Positions 23,597-30,166 of a stretch of 64,000 nt of DNA are shown here, one piece after another. A program made the position numbers and the translations under genes. The stretch is from NCBI RefSeq assembly GCF_038811545.1, contig NZ_CP133319.1, positions 1,674,001 to 1,738,000 of the forward strand. The letters run 5' to 3'. How positions within the stretch are numbered: position 1 is the first letter of the stretch; every line of letters starts with the position of its first letter. The stretch comes from Rhodoligotrophos sp. CJ14. Its GTDB lineage: Bacteria > Pseudomonadota > Alphaproteobacteria > Rhizobiales > Im1. The notes below the pieces were generated by a model, which saw nothing but the letters and a program-made list of their open reading frames with translations, was not told the DNA's origin and searched no databases.

Positions 23597-23957
23597 CATT
23601 ATTGACATGATGGTCCACGTGAACCGCGCCCAGGAAGAGGCGGCTTCTCTGTCGAAGCCCTTGCCGAAAGGCGGCGGGGGTGGCACATTTGGAGGCATGG
23701 AAGCGCGAATTGCCAAGTTGGAAGCATCTGTTGAGAGTATCCAAGGCACCCTTTCGGAGGTGCGTGGATCCGTTCGCTCCCAGCTGGACGTCATTACCGA
23801 AATCCGCGTAGTCCTTGCGCGAATAGACGAGCGTGCGATCAGGACGCACGAGAAGATCGCCGAGCTCCCGTCTAAGTCGTTTCTATTCTGGTCAGGCGTT
23901 GGGCTTCTTGTGTCGATTATAGCGGCGGTTGTGGGCATTATCACGCTGGCACAGTAA
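23589..23957 (+). CDS. Coiled-coil protein with C-terminal membrane anchor
   Basis: 122 residues. A Gly-rich stretch (KGGGGGTFGG) precedes a coiled coil (MEARIAKLEASVESIQGTL, VVLARIDERAIRTHEKI), and the last 25 residues form a membrane helix (FWSGVGLLVSIIAAVVGII). The plan is like XhlA-type or superinfection-exclusion proteins, but I do not claim either. It lies in the repressor transcript before a strong terminator, so it may be made in the lysogen. Confidence 0.65.
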   Translation: MSNIIDMMVHVNRAQEEAASLSKPLPKGGGGGTFGGMEARIAKLEASVESIQGTLSEVRGSVRSQLDVITEIRVVLARIDERAIRTHEKIAELPSKSFLFWSGVGLLVSIIAAVVGIITLAQ

Positions 23958-24006
23958 GACTTACCCTCCGCGCTTTCGATCGAGCAATCCTGTCGAAGAC
24001 TCGCGG

Positions 24007-24028
24007 CCCCGCCTCTGCGGGGTTTTTT
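24007..24028 (+). terminator. Rho-independent terminator after the repressor operon
   Basis: CCCCGC pairs with GCGGGG over a four-base loop and is followed by TTTTTT (24023-24028). It lies about 50 bases after the coiled-coil gene stop and ends the repressor transcript. Confidence 0.88.
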
Positions 24029-24181
24029 GTTGCTCGGAACCGATCCCACCGGATCGCGTTGATTCAGCAACCCGCGCCAGGACGGTTAGACTGGCATTTC
24101 CTTTCTTCTCTGCCACGGGAAGCCACCCGTGGATCACCATGTCGTATCACTCAACTGACCCCGCCTAGGCGGGGTTTTTTT
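24029..24181 (+). ncRNA. Candidate small RNA ending in a second strong terminator
   Basis: No reading frame is convincing here. The plus strand has a hairpin CGATCC-cacc-GGATCG (24041-24056), a seven-base stem CCACGGG/CCCGTGG with a six-base loop (24113-24132) and a terminator ACCCCGCC-ta-GGCGGGGT plus T-run (24158-24181). A terminator this close after the previous one would be redundant unless a transcript starts between them. I could not pick a convincing promoter, so the RNA is tentative. Confidence 0.4.
24158..24181 (+). terminator. Second rho-independent terminator in the 24-kb gap
   Basis: An eight-base stem ACCCCGCC/GGCGGGGT with two loop bases is followed by seven T. This is the strongest hairpin of the three terminators between 24.0 and 24.56 kb. 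Confidence 0.9.
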
Positions 24182-24243
24182 GTTTCCGCACTCACGCTTC
24201 TCCGTTGCTAGCCGTTGCAGCCGGCCAAAGCGCAAGCTAGATG

Positions 24244-24295
24244 ATCCGTTAGCGGATCAGGTTGGTTGCCCCCAAGCTTTGGTCCGCACCAAAGC
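24244..24295. repeat. Two short perfect hairpins in the gene-free stretch
   Basis: TGATCCG-ttag-CGGATCA (about 24243-24260) and GCTTTGGT-ccgc-ACCAAAGC (24276-24295) are exact seven- and eight-base stems with tetraloops. They lie upstream of the ncRNA promoter. They could be part of a further transcript or protein-binding dyads; I see no gene in 24182-24332. Confidence 0.6.
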
Positions 24296-24332
24296 GGCCC
24301 TGCTCGATCCCCGGGTGGGGCCGCACATCCTC

Positions 24333-24360
24333 TTGTGAATACAGAAGCAGACCGTATACT
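24333..24360 (+). promoter_or_regulatory. Promoter of the structured RNA
   Basis: TTGTGA (24333-24338) and TATACT (24355-24360) are spaced by 16 bases. The -10 is one base off consensus. A transcript would start near 24366 and reach the terminator at 24558. Confidence 0.7.
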
Positions 24361-24558
24361 GATCGCGGTGCTGTTGTTTGCCGCTGACTGCACCGATCTC
24401 AGGAACCTCGGTCGCTCCCCGTGACGGCCGAGGTTCCTACCCGCCCTTGGATCCTTCTCCCTCGCTCGCACATTAACAGGGCATATGCGGGAGCCAATCC
24501 CGCGCCTTTTCTAGCGACAACATTGCCCCGTCCCGGTCACATGCGGCGGGGCTTTTTT
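24361..24558 (+). ncRNA. Candidate structured phage non-coding RNA (about 190 nt)
   Basis: The stretch after the TTGTGA/TATACT promoter has no plausible coding frame but is full of pairing. GATC-gc-GGTGC (24361-24371) pairs with GCACCGATC (24390-24398) apart from a two-base bulge. An exact 11-base stem AGGAACCTCGG (24401-24411)/CCGAGGTTCCT (24428-24438) follows, then GCGGGA-gccaa-TCCCGC (24487-24503), and a terminator (24525-24558). It sits between the lysogenic transcript and the rightward early promoter, a place where regulatory RNAs are found in lambda-like phages. I know no matching family. Confidence 0.6.
24525..24558 (+). terminator. Terminator of the structured RNA
   Basis: GCCCCG (24525-24530) pairs with CGGGGC (24547-24552), followed by six T. 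It ends the candidate RNA and lies about 40 bases before the rightward early promoter. Confidence 0.82.
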
Positions 24559-24586
24559 GTTGCCTACGCATCGACGTAGACGTTTT

Positions 24587-24623
24587 ACCTAAATCTCTGT
24601 TGACCTGGTACCTAGATTTAGGT
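24587..24623. promoter_or_regulatory. Repressor operators at the rightward early promoter
   Basis: ACCTAAATCTCTGT (24587-24600) abuts the -35, and the perfect dyad ACCTAGATTTAGGT (24610-24623) fills the spacer. They start 23 bases apart. The first differs in only two positions from the switch site ACCTATTTCTCTGT at 22348-22361. The arrangement relative to -35 and -10 mirrors that at the cro promoter, so the CI-like repressor should silence both. Confidence 0.78.
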
Positions 24624-24628
24624 ATTCT
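24600..24628 (+). promoter_or_regulatory. Rightward early promoter (PL-like)
   Basis: TTGACC (24600-24605) and TATTCT (24623-24628) are spaced by exactly 17 bases, a strong sigma70-type promoter. The first gene starts at 24661 behind AGGAGA. It should drive the rightward early genes through to the integrase. Confidence 0.85.
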
Positions 24629-24660
24629 ATCCCCATCAAGCAGATCGCTAGGAGATGGGG

Positions 24661-24942
24661 ATGAGCAAGGCAATCACGATCGTCGGATACGAGCCCGAGA
24701 CCTACTGTGACCATTGTGGCCGGGCACTCCAACATGGTGTTCGGACCGATACCCTTGGAACGGTCGGGGCCGACTGCCTTAACAAGATGATCGTGGCGGA
24801 CCGCAAGAAGTTCAGCCGCGATGGCAAGCCCGGCGCCTCTTATGTCCGCACGCTTGCCAAACTCCGCGAGCGAGACAGCGACGAGCAGCTCCGCCGCATG
24901 GGCTACGGCCCTTGGCACTTCGTCTTCGGGCTCAGCGCATGA
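24661..24942 (+). CDS. Small treble-clef zinc-finger phage protein
   Basis: 93 residues from the ATG at 24661 (MSKAITIVGYEPETYCDHCG), preferred over an ATG six bases earlier because of spacing from AGGAGA. Cys pairs in YCDHCGRALQHG and VGADCLNKM suggest a zinc site. The C-terminal region has YVRTLAKLRERDSDEQLRRM. It is the first gene after the regulated rightward promoter, hence an immediate-early product. Function unknown. Confidence 0.72.
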   Translation: MSKAITIVGYEPETYCDHCGRALQHGVRTDTLGTVGADCLNKMIVADRKKFSRDGKPGASYVRTLAKLRERDSDEQLRRMGYGPWHFVFGLSA

Positions 24943-25118
24943 GCCCGCAAGACCTCCTCAACGAAGCGAGGGCGCTGGCCGAACAAGGATCCAGCTTCGC
25001 CCGGTTCATTGATCTCGATCGAAAGCACGCAAGCGAAGACATCTTCATGGCATGGGACAAGCTCCAGGCCGCAGCAAAGTGCCTTCAGGAGCTTCAGAAC
25101 CGAGTTCCAGAAGCCTGA
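24939..25118 (+). CDS. Small helical phage protein (59 aa), unknown function
   Basis: 59 residues starting at an ATG overlapping the previous stop (ATGA): MSPQDLLNEARALAEQGSS, with AWDKLQAAAKCLQELQNR at the end. Mostly alpha-helical. No domain recognised. Confidence 0.6.
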   Translation: MSPQDLLNEARALAEQGSSFARFIDLDRKHASEDIFMAWDKLQAAAKCLQELQNRVPEA

Positions 25119-25178
25119 CCCGCTTTCGGCCCTGTCTCGGCAGGGTCGCGACCGGAGCAGATTAATAGGAGCATGGGG

Positions 25179-25451
25179 ATGAGCGGACATACGGCAGAGC
25201 GGGTGAAGCAAGCCTCAAAGCTCTTCGAGCATATGCAGAAGGCGCGCGGAGCGGGCAAGGACTGGTGGGTCGACACGCTTGAAAGGGTCATCGTCCGCGA
25301 GGTCGAGCGGGACAAGCTCATTGCTGAGCTGCGGGAGGCGTTGAAGGAGGCGCGCGACCGCATCGCGCTCAGCATCGGGGATTATGACGAGATACTGGGG
25401 CGCATAGAAGCCGCCATCACCAAAGCCACAGCACGTACGGGAGAGGGATGA
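25179..25451 (+). CDS. Small coiled-coil phage protein, unknown function
   Basis: 90 residues from the ATG at 25179 (MSGHTAERVKQASKLFEHM), including VIVREVERDKLIAELREAL and a helical end. The leader TAGGAG then TGGGGATGAGC is nearly identical to the one before the gene at 24661, suggesting duplication or shared control. An ATG six bases earlier is too close to AGGAG. Confidence 0.6.
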   Translation: MSGHTAERVKQASKLFEHMQKARGAGKDWWVDTLERVIVREVERDKLIAELREALKEARDRIALSIGDYDEILGRIEAAITKATARTGEG

Positions 25452-25759
25452 TGGAGCCGAGGGCTATCGCAAAAGTCATTGGCGCCAATATCCAGCGGCG
25501 CCGAGCAGAGATTGGTCTATCCCTAGATGAAGTCGCAAAGGCTGCCGGTACATCCAAGTCTCACATATGGGCGCTGGAAAAGGGCAGAAGCTCCAATCCG
25601 ACCGTTTGCATGCTTCTACAGATCTGCGCTGCCCTCCGGACCAATCTGAACGATCTGCTCGGCTTCGATGTCTCCGAGCCCCAGTTCACAGCACAAGAGT
25701 TGGAGCTGGTTTCCGCGCATCGCCGGATTTTCGGCCGAGCAAACGAGACCCGGGAATAG
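25448..25759 (+). CDS. XRE-family HTH regulator
   Basis: 103 residues. IGANIQRRRAEIGLSLDEVA, KAAGTSKSHIWALEKGRSSN and ICAALRTNLNDLLGF are a textbook XRE (Cro/CI-type) helix-turn-helix covering about residues 10-75. It overlaps the previous stop by four bases. Being an early gene, it may act as a second regulator of lytic genes. The last 30 residues are not recognised. A six-base stem-loop (CCGGGA/TCCCGG) overlaps its stop codon. Confidence 0.85.
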   Translation: MMEPRAIAKVIGANIQRRRAEIGLSLDEVAKAAGTSKSHIWALEKGRSSNPTVCMLLQICAALRTNLNDLLGFDVSEPQFTAQELELVSAHRRIFGRANETRE

Positions 25760-25879
25760 TCCCGGTAAGGGGCAAGCCTCTCGCCCCATGGAAATGGAGA
25801 GGTTTTCTCAGAGCAAGGAGGAAAGACCGCATATCCGCACATACCGTCGCTGCTCACCCCGCAGCGGAGGGCTCGGCAA

Positions 25880-25945
25880 GTTTTCTTGCCCTGGGCGCAG
25901 GTGCCCCTCACCCCTCTCATTGACCTGCGCCCTAGCCAAGAAAAC
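25880..25945 (+). promoter_or_regulatory. Long leader hairpin with alternative fold upstream of the 25968 gene
   Basis: GTTTTCTTG (25880-25888) pairs with CAAGAAAAC (25937-25945), and inside it GGGCGCAGGT (25893-25902) pairs with ACCTGCGCCC (25923-25932), separated by a four-by-four internal loop. A competing hairpin GGCAAG-tttt-CTTGCC (25875-25890) uses the same left arm. The stem ends about ten bases before the ribosome site (AAGGGA) of the next gene. The 208 bases from 25760 to 25967 hold no supported gene, though one frame is open. Confidence 0.55.
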
Positions 25946-25967
25946 GAACTCCTCAAGGGAGATCACA

Positions 25968-26144
25968 ATGGCGAAGTTTCGCAAAGGCGATCGAGTATCG
26001 ATCGAGGGAACAGTCAAATGGGACGGACCGGCCAAGGACGGTGCAGTCTCCATTGAATTCGACAGCTCCTATGGTGCGGTAACGCTCTACGTGCATGAGA
26101 GCTGGCTGAAGCCCGTGAAGGCCAGGGAGCGGGCCTATGCGTAA
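25968..26144 (+). CDS. Small beta-rich phage protein (58 aa), unknown function
   Basis: 58 residues: MAKFRKGDRVSIEGTVKWDG, then AVSIEFDSSYGAVTLYVHES and a short basic end. The KGDRVSIEGTV start resembles SH3/KOW-like barrels. The ATG is chosen because AAGGGAGA lies upstream. A long hairpin precedes it. It overlaps the next gene by eight bases. Confidence 0.65.
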   Translation: MAKFRKGDRVSIEGTVKWDGPAKDGAVSIEFDSSYGAVTLYVHESWLKPVKARERAYA

Positions 26145-26397
26145 GCACGTGCTTCTAATCCTCAGCGCCGCGCTGGCTGGAGCGATCACCGGAACGTCGC
26201 TGATCGCGTTCGCCCTCGGCAATCCATCACCGAGCTTGAAGCCGATCCTGTCGAAAACAGAGCGGTCGGCGCTCACGGCCAAGTTCCGCATCATCTTCCT
26301 TGATGACGTGATCGAGTTCCAGGTGAACCGTGACCGCAAATACGACTTCCGCGGCAAGGTCCCGGCCTATGTGCGCATCGGCGCGAGGGAGGCGTGA
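26137..26397 (+). CDS. Small secreted or membrane-anchored phage protein, unknown function
   Basis: 86 residues. Residues 1-28 form a signal or anchor segment (MRKHVLLILSAALAGAITGT, SLIAFALGNP). The rest (FRIIFLDDVIEFQVNRDRKY) looks like a small exported domain. The start overlaps the previous gene by eight bases. No family recognised. Confidence 0.55.
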   Translation: MRKHVLLILSAALAGAITGTSLIAFALGNPSPSLKPILSKTERSALTAKFRIIFLDDVIEFQVNRDRKYDFRGKVPAYVRIGAREA

Positions 26398-26400
26398 GCA

Positions 26401-26661
26401 ATGACTGTCATCTTGCCAGACAGGAATCACGTTCCTGATGCTTCCGATCTTCACCAGCAAGTACCCGGGCTAACTCTTCGAGACTGGTTTGCCTGCTTCG
26501 CTATGGCGGGAATGGGTACGTGGATGCCTCCGTATCACCCTGATGGATCGCCTGTGTCGGCTATTCAATGCTTGTGTAACCCGCAAATGCAGCGGGTTAG
26601 GGCAGAGTGGGCCTATTCGCAAGCGGACGCCATGCTCAAAGCGCGGGGGGAAGATCGATGA
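26401..26661 (+). CDS. Small phage protein, LTLRDWFA-type, unknown function
   Basis: 86 residues. The segment GLTLRDWFACFAMAGMG and the later AEWAYSQADAMLKARGE are a pattern common in phage proteins annotated as hypothetical. Two Cys (QCLCNPQ) lie between them. It starts four bases after the previous stop. Confidence 0.68.
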   Translation: MTVILPDRNHVPDASDLHQQVPGLTLRDWFACFAMAGMGTWMPPYHPDGSPVSAIQCLCNPQMQRVRAEWAYSQADAMLKARGEDR

Positions 26662-26957
26662 TCCTCTTCGGACGCGTCTACGAAGCAGAGCCTATCTGCT
26701 CCGAGGTCTGGAGCGAGGATCACAAAATCAGCCTCTATCTGATGGATATCGAGGTTGAGACCTTGCACTTCGATGTCCGGCTCATCCCGGCCTGCGATCC
26801 TGGCACATGGGAAATCGACGGCATCAAGCTTAAGCCCGAGCACAAGCCCGAGATGATGGCACCGCCGCACATGCAACGCGAGCTGATCAACTATGTCCTG
26901 CGAGACCGGGATCAGTTCGAGCTGCTGGATCATGCAGCCGAGGGGCTTTGGTCATGA
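26658..26957 (+). CDS. Small phage protein, unknown function
   Basis: 99 residues from the ATG at 26658, overlapping the previous stop (ATGA): MILFGRVYEAEPICSEVW, ISLYLMDIEVETLHFDVRLI, then EIDGIKLKPEHKPEMMAPP. Beta-rich first half, helical end. A longer reading that starts inside the previous gene is rejected. No domain recognised. Confidence 0.6.
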   Translation: MILFGRVYEAEPICSEVWSEDHKISLYLMDIEVETLHFDVRLIPACDPGTWEIDGIKLKPEHKPEMMAPPHMQRELINYVLRDRDQFELLDHAAEGLWS

Positions 26958-27247
26958 GCGTCCTGGACTCCAAGCACTATGACGGCGGCCAGACCTTCGA
27001 GGAGCTGCTGAAATCCTATGACGCGATAGGCAAGGCCATTGCGCAGGAGAAGTTTGCGCGGCACCGGCTGACGCATCAGACGCGCCTTGAGGCTCATCTG
27101 GACCGGCTCGAAACCCTGTTGGCGAATGACGAGATCCGGCGGCTTTCCCCATCCCGAAACGCCCCTGCCGCCGGCAACTGCCCCACGGTCGCAAACAACG
27201 TGATCGTGGGGCTCTTTCCCGAATACCGCCCCCTATGGAGGGATTGA
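26954..27247 (+). CDS. Small helical phage protein upstream of the recombinase, unknown function
   Basis: 97 residues from the ATG at 26954 (overlap ATGA): MSVLDSKHYDGGQTFEELL, KAIAQEKFARHRLTHQTRL and HLDRLETLLANDEIRRL. Mostly helical. It directly precedes the Sak4-like gene by one base, so it may be a recombination accessory, but that is only context. Confidence 0.55.
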   Translation: MSVLDSKHYDGGQTFEELLKSYDAIGKAIAQEKFARHRLTHQTRLEAHLDRLETLLANDEIRRLSPSRNAPAAGNCPTVANNVIVGLFPEYRPLWRD

Positions 27248-27248
27248 G

Positions 27249-28163
27249 ATGGCACTGAAGATCACTCGGGCATCTGACCCGATCACCGTCGAGCGACTGA
27301 ACACGGTGATCTATGGCCCTCCCGGCCTCGGCAAGACATCGCTTGCATTCACGGCCGAGGCGCCCCTGCTGCTCGACTTCGACAATGGCAGCCACCGCGC
27401 CGCGAACCGCAAAGATGCCGTTCTGGTATCGGATTGGTCTGACGTGGCCGAGATGACGGCCGACGATCTAGAGCCGTTCAAAACGATCATCGTGGATACG
27501 GCCGGCCGGGCTCTCGATGTACTCACAGCCGATATCATCAAGACCAATCCCAAGCTCGGCCGCGGTGGCGCGCTGACCTTGCAGGGCTATGGCGAGCTCA
27601 AGTCTCGCTTCACTTCCTTCCTCAAGCTCCTGAACAGCTTCGGCAAGGACGTGGTGCTGATCGCCCACATGGATGAGCAGCGCAGCGGCGATGACATCGT
27701 AGAGCGCCTGGACGTACAGGGCGGATCGAAGGGCGAGATTTATAAAGCGGCTGATGCGATGGGCCGGCTGGTGTTGGCCAATGGAAAGCGCCGGCTGCTG
27801 TTCTCGCCAACAGACGCTGCCTTCGGCAAGAACCCTGGCCAGCTTGAGCCTCTGCTGGTTCCAGAAACTTCAAGCCCATCCTTTGACGGCTTCCTGGCCA
27901 GCGTCATTCAGCGGATCAAGGACCGTCTGAACGAGATGACGGAAGCCCAGCGCGAAGCCATGGCCGAACAACAGTGGTTCCGCGACACCCTTCCGGAGGT
28001 GGCGGACGCAGATGCGATCAATGCCCTGATTGAGCGCGCAAATGCTGCCGGACCCGCCTGCAAGGTCATGCTGCACAATCGCGCCAAGGAGATCGGGCTG
28101 ATCTTTGACAAGTCCGAAGGCTGCTACGCCGAAAAGCAGAAAGCCGAGAGCGAGGCCGCGTGA
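27249..28163 (+). CDS. Sak4-like RecA-fold ATPase (single-strand annealing recombinase)
   Basis: 304 residues. Walker A is YGPPGLGKTS (about 22-31). TIIVDTAGRALDVLTADI is the Walker B region, and VVLIAHMDEQRSGDD is a further conserved strand. AAA_24/Sak4 proteins are phage single-strand annealing recombinases of RecA-like fold that work with a nuclease and an SSB. The C-terminal 80 residues are helical. The gene is followed immediately by a PD-(D/E)XK nuclease, completing a recombination pair. Confidence 0.88.
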   Translation: MALKITRASDPITVERLNTVIYGPPGLGKTSLAFTAEAPLLLDFDNGSHRAANRKDAVLVSDWSDVAEMTADDLEPFKTIIVDTAGRALDVLTADIIKTNPKLGRGGALTLQGYGELKSRFTSFLKLLNSFGKDVVLIAHMDEQRSGDDIVERLDVQGGSKGEIYKAADAMGRLVLANGKRRLLFSPTDAAFGKNPGQLEPLLVPETSSPSFDGFLASVIQRIKDRLNEMTEAQREAMAEQQWFRDTLPEVADADAINALIERANAAGPACKVMLHNRAKEIGLIFDKSEGCYAEKQKAESEAA

Positions 28164-28747
28164 TGTTGGCCCGGGTTAGCAATATCGAGTCCTTCAGGCG
28201 CTGGCGCGAGAACGAAGACCAGACCGTCGAGGATCTGGTCAGGTTTATCACAACCGATGAGCCCAGCGAAGCCATGTTGGCCGGCACAGCCTTTCACAGG
28301 GCGCTTGAGCTGGCCCAGGACGGTGAGCACCAGCAGCTTTCGGCTAACGGCTACACCTTCATCCTTGGCGATGGGGAACTAGCGCTGCCGGAAATTCGTG
28401 AGCTCCGCGGATATCGACGCTATGGCGCACTCACCGTCACCGGGCAAGTGGATTGCACCATCGGCAAGATGGTGCATGACCACAAGACCACGGCTCGTTT
28501 CGATGCAGAGCGATACCTGACCGGTTGTCAGTGGAAGTTTTATCTCGAGATCTTCGGGGCCGATGAGTTCCGTTGGAACGTGTTCGAGATCAAGGAAGTC
28601 GAGCCTCTGACCTACACCGTATCGGCGCCTCATCGGCTGACAGCCTATCGGTATCCAGAGATGGGAGAGGACTGCGCCCGGCTCGCTGCCGATTACCTCG
28701 ATTTTGCTCGTCGGTTCCTGCCAAACCACAGGAGTGTTGCAGCATGA
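28163..28747 (+). CDS. PD-(D/E)XK exonuclease (AddB/Cas4-like)
   Basis: 194 residues from the ATG at 28163 (overlap TGATG); an in-frame GTG one codon earlier is less likely. The nuclease core is visible: AGTAFHRALELAQ (catalytic His), GQVDCTIGKMVHDHKTT with Asp and the D-x-K, and LTGCQWKFYLEIFG, the QxxxY motif of RecB-like nucleases. It should resect double-stranded ends to make single strands for the Sak4-like annealing protein. Confidence 0.85.
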   Translation: MLARVSNIESFRRWRENEDQTVEDLVRFITTDEPSEAMLAGTAFHRALELAQDGEHQQLSANGYTFILGDGELALPEIRELRGYRRYGALTVTGQVDCTIGKMVHDHKTTARFDAERYLTGCQWKFYLEIFGADEFRWNVFEIKEVEPLTYTVSAPHRLTAYRYPEMGEDCARLAADYLDFARRFLPNHRSVAA

Positions 28748-29199
28748 CCGATGACGCAATCATCCGCGGCACATACTCCGACCTGAAGTTCATCAGGACC
28801 CGGAGCGTGGCGCAGGTGCTGATTGAACTGCCCATCGAGCAAGCCGATGCCTTCGTCAAGGCATTCGGCACGCCACAGCCGGGGAAGGAAATCCATGTCG
28901 CAATCGCGCGACTCAATGAAACAGCGGCACAAACCCGCCCATCCGCTCCGCTTGAAGCGCCGCAGAAATCCCGTACTCGTCGGGCAGCATTCCTGTGCCA
29001 TGATGTTAGGTTTCGCGCCTTCCTAAATGAAACCTATCAAATGAACGTGTCGAATGCAGAAGAAGCCGCTCAGGCCGTCCGGGATTTCTGCGGGGTAAGT
29101 TCGCGACGATACCTCGATTACAACACTGAAGCCTCGTCTCGCTGGGATAGCCTCTATGAGCGCTGGAAAGCGTTCAAGATCATGGAGGGTGTGCGTTGA
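28744..29199 (+). CDS. Phage conserved protein in recombination cluster, unknown function
   Basis: 151 residues from the ATG at 28744 (overlap ATGA): IIRGTYSDLKFIRTRSVAQ, LIELPIEQADAFVKAFGTP, and in the C-terminal part FLCHDVRFRAFLNETYQ. I recall this type of protein in rhizobial phages, next to nuclease and annealing genes, always without an assigned function. The N-terminal half is compact and the C-terminal half helical. A longer frame starting inside the previous gene is rejected. Confidence 0.65.
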   Translation: MTDDAIIRGTYSDLKFIRTRSVAQVLIELPIEQADAFVKAFGTPQPGKEIHVAIARLNETAAQTRPSAPLEAPQKSRTRRAAFLCHDVRFRAFLNETYQMNVSNAEEAAQAVRDFCGVSSRRYLDYNTEASSRWDSLYERWKAFKIMEGVR

Positions 29200-29585
29200 C
29201 CGGCAGATCAGTGCCCGAGTGGATTGGCACCGATGCGGACACGCCAGTTCCGCCGCGAGTGAAACTGCGCGTGTTCGAGCGCGACAACGGCATATGCCAA
29301 CTGTGCAGCCGCAAGATCCGCCCTGGCGATCAATGGGTAACTGACCACACGCTGGCGCTGACCAATGGCGGGGCAAATCGCGAGGCAAACTTGCAGACGA
29401 TCTGCTCGTGGTGCGACCGCAATATCAAGACGCCGGCTGACGTTGCCGAGAAATCGCGGATCTATAAGCGCCGCCTGAACGCTGTTGGCATAGAGCGAAA
29501 GAAGAGCCGGCCAATGCCGGGCAGCCGGCAATCACCGTGGAAAGCCAAGGTTGGCGGCGGCTGGGTCAGGAGGGATGAGGCATGA
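29196..29585 (+). CDS. HNH endonuclease (second copy in prophage)
   Basis: 129 residues from a TTG overlapping the previous stop. The HNH domain is FERDNGICQLCSRKIRPGDQ, WVTDHTLALTNGGANREANL and QTICSWCDRNIKT, with two CxxC pairs and the D-H catalytic site. The C-terminus is basic (RKKSRPMPGSRQSPWKAK). Unlike the packaging HNH at 14.7-15.0 kb, it sits in the recombination cluster, so a role in recombination or homing is possible. Confidence 0.88.
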   Translation: MTGRSVPEWIGTDADTPVPPRVKLRVFERDNGICQLCSRKIRPGDQWVTDHTLALTNGGANREANLQTICSWCDRNIKTPADVAEKSRIYKRRLNAVGIERKKSRPMPGSRQSPWKAKVGGGWVRRDEA

Positions 29586-29857
29586 GCGAGTGGAAGCCGA
29601 TGTCGAGCGCTCCCAAAGATGGCACGCCATTCCTGGCCGAAATACCGGGTCACGGCAGCGACAACATCATCGCCTGGATGAACGGTCTCCTTGATGAGCA
29701 CGGGGATGAGTGTGGCGCTTGGTGCTTCGAGGAAGGCCAAGAGCCCCCGGATTGCTGGACTGATGGAATATGCTGGGCAGTGAACGAGGACGGCAAACCA
29801 TCGGTTAGGCCGACGCGTTGGAAGCCCCTTCCGCCCGCCCGAGACGAAGGAGAATGA
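29582..29857 (+). CDS. DUF551-like phage protein, unknown function
   Basis: 91 residues: MSEWKPMSSAPKDGTPFLAE, then a Cys/Trp-rich centre (GAWCFEEGQEPPDCW) and WAVNEDGKPSVRPTRWKPLP. The SAPKDGTPFL and P-T-R-W-x-P-L-P elements are typical of the DUF551-like family, frequent near phage ends. The start overlaps the HNH stop (ATGA). Confidence 0.75.
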   Translation: MSEWKPMSSAPKDGTPFLAEIPGHGSDNIIAWMNGLLDEHGDECGAWCFEEGQEPPDCWTDGICWAVNEDGKPSVRPTRWKPLPPARDEGE

Positions 29858-29860
29858 TGC

Positions 29861-30166
29861 ATGCGGCGACAGAACTATACCCCTGTCACGCTAGCCGAGG
29901 AATGGGGCTGCTCGGAGCGCCATATCCGGGGTCTCATCGCGAACGGAAAGCTTCGAGCGTTTCGGCTAGGCAGCAAGCTGATTAGGATTCCGCGAGCGGC
30001 GGTGGAGGAATTCGAATGCCGAAACAGCAATATCGAATCGCTCGATATCGAGGAAAATTCGCCCTCGTCTTCTATGACGAGCGAGGAGACAGACACCGTC
30101 ACTCGCTTAACACCGATGACAAGGGCACGGCTGAAAGGATTGCTCCGGCAATCTACGCAGACCTGA
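29861..30166 (+). CDS. Excisionase-like HTH protein overlapping the integrase
   Basis: 101 residues. Residues about 6-55 form a MerR-type HTH_17 domain (YTPVTLAEEWGCSERHIRG, LIANGKLRAFRLGSKLIRI), the kind used by excisionases. The remaining residues are Ser/Glu-rich and lie inside the start of the integrase gene in another frame, so the two share 151 bases. It should direct excision and bias the integrase. Confidence 0.8.
   Translation: MRRQNYTPVTLAEEWGCSERHIRGLIANGKLRAFRLGSKLIRIPRAAVEEFECRNSNIESLDIEENSPSSSMTSEETDTVTRLTPMTRARLKGLLRQSTQT

Noticed and set aside
24007-24558. CRISPR-like array suspected from repeated GC hairpins
   Set aside because: The repeats are terminators of differing sequence and spacing; there are no regular direct repeats with spacers.
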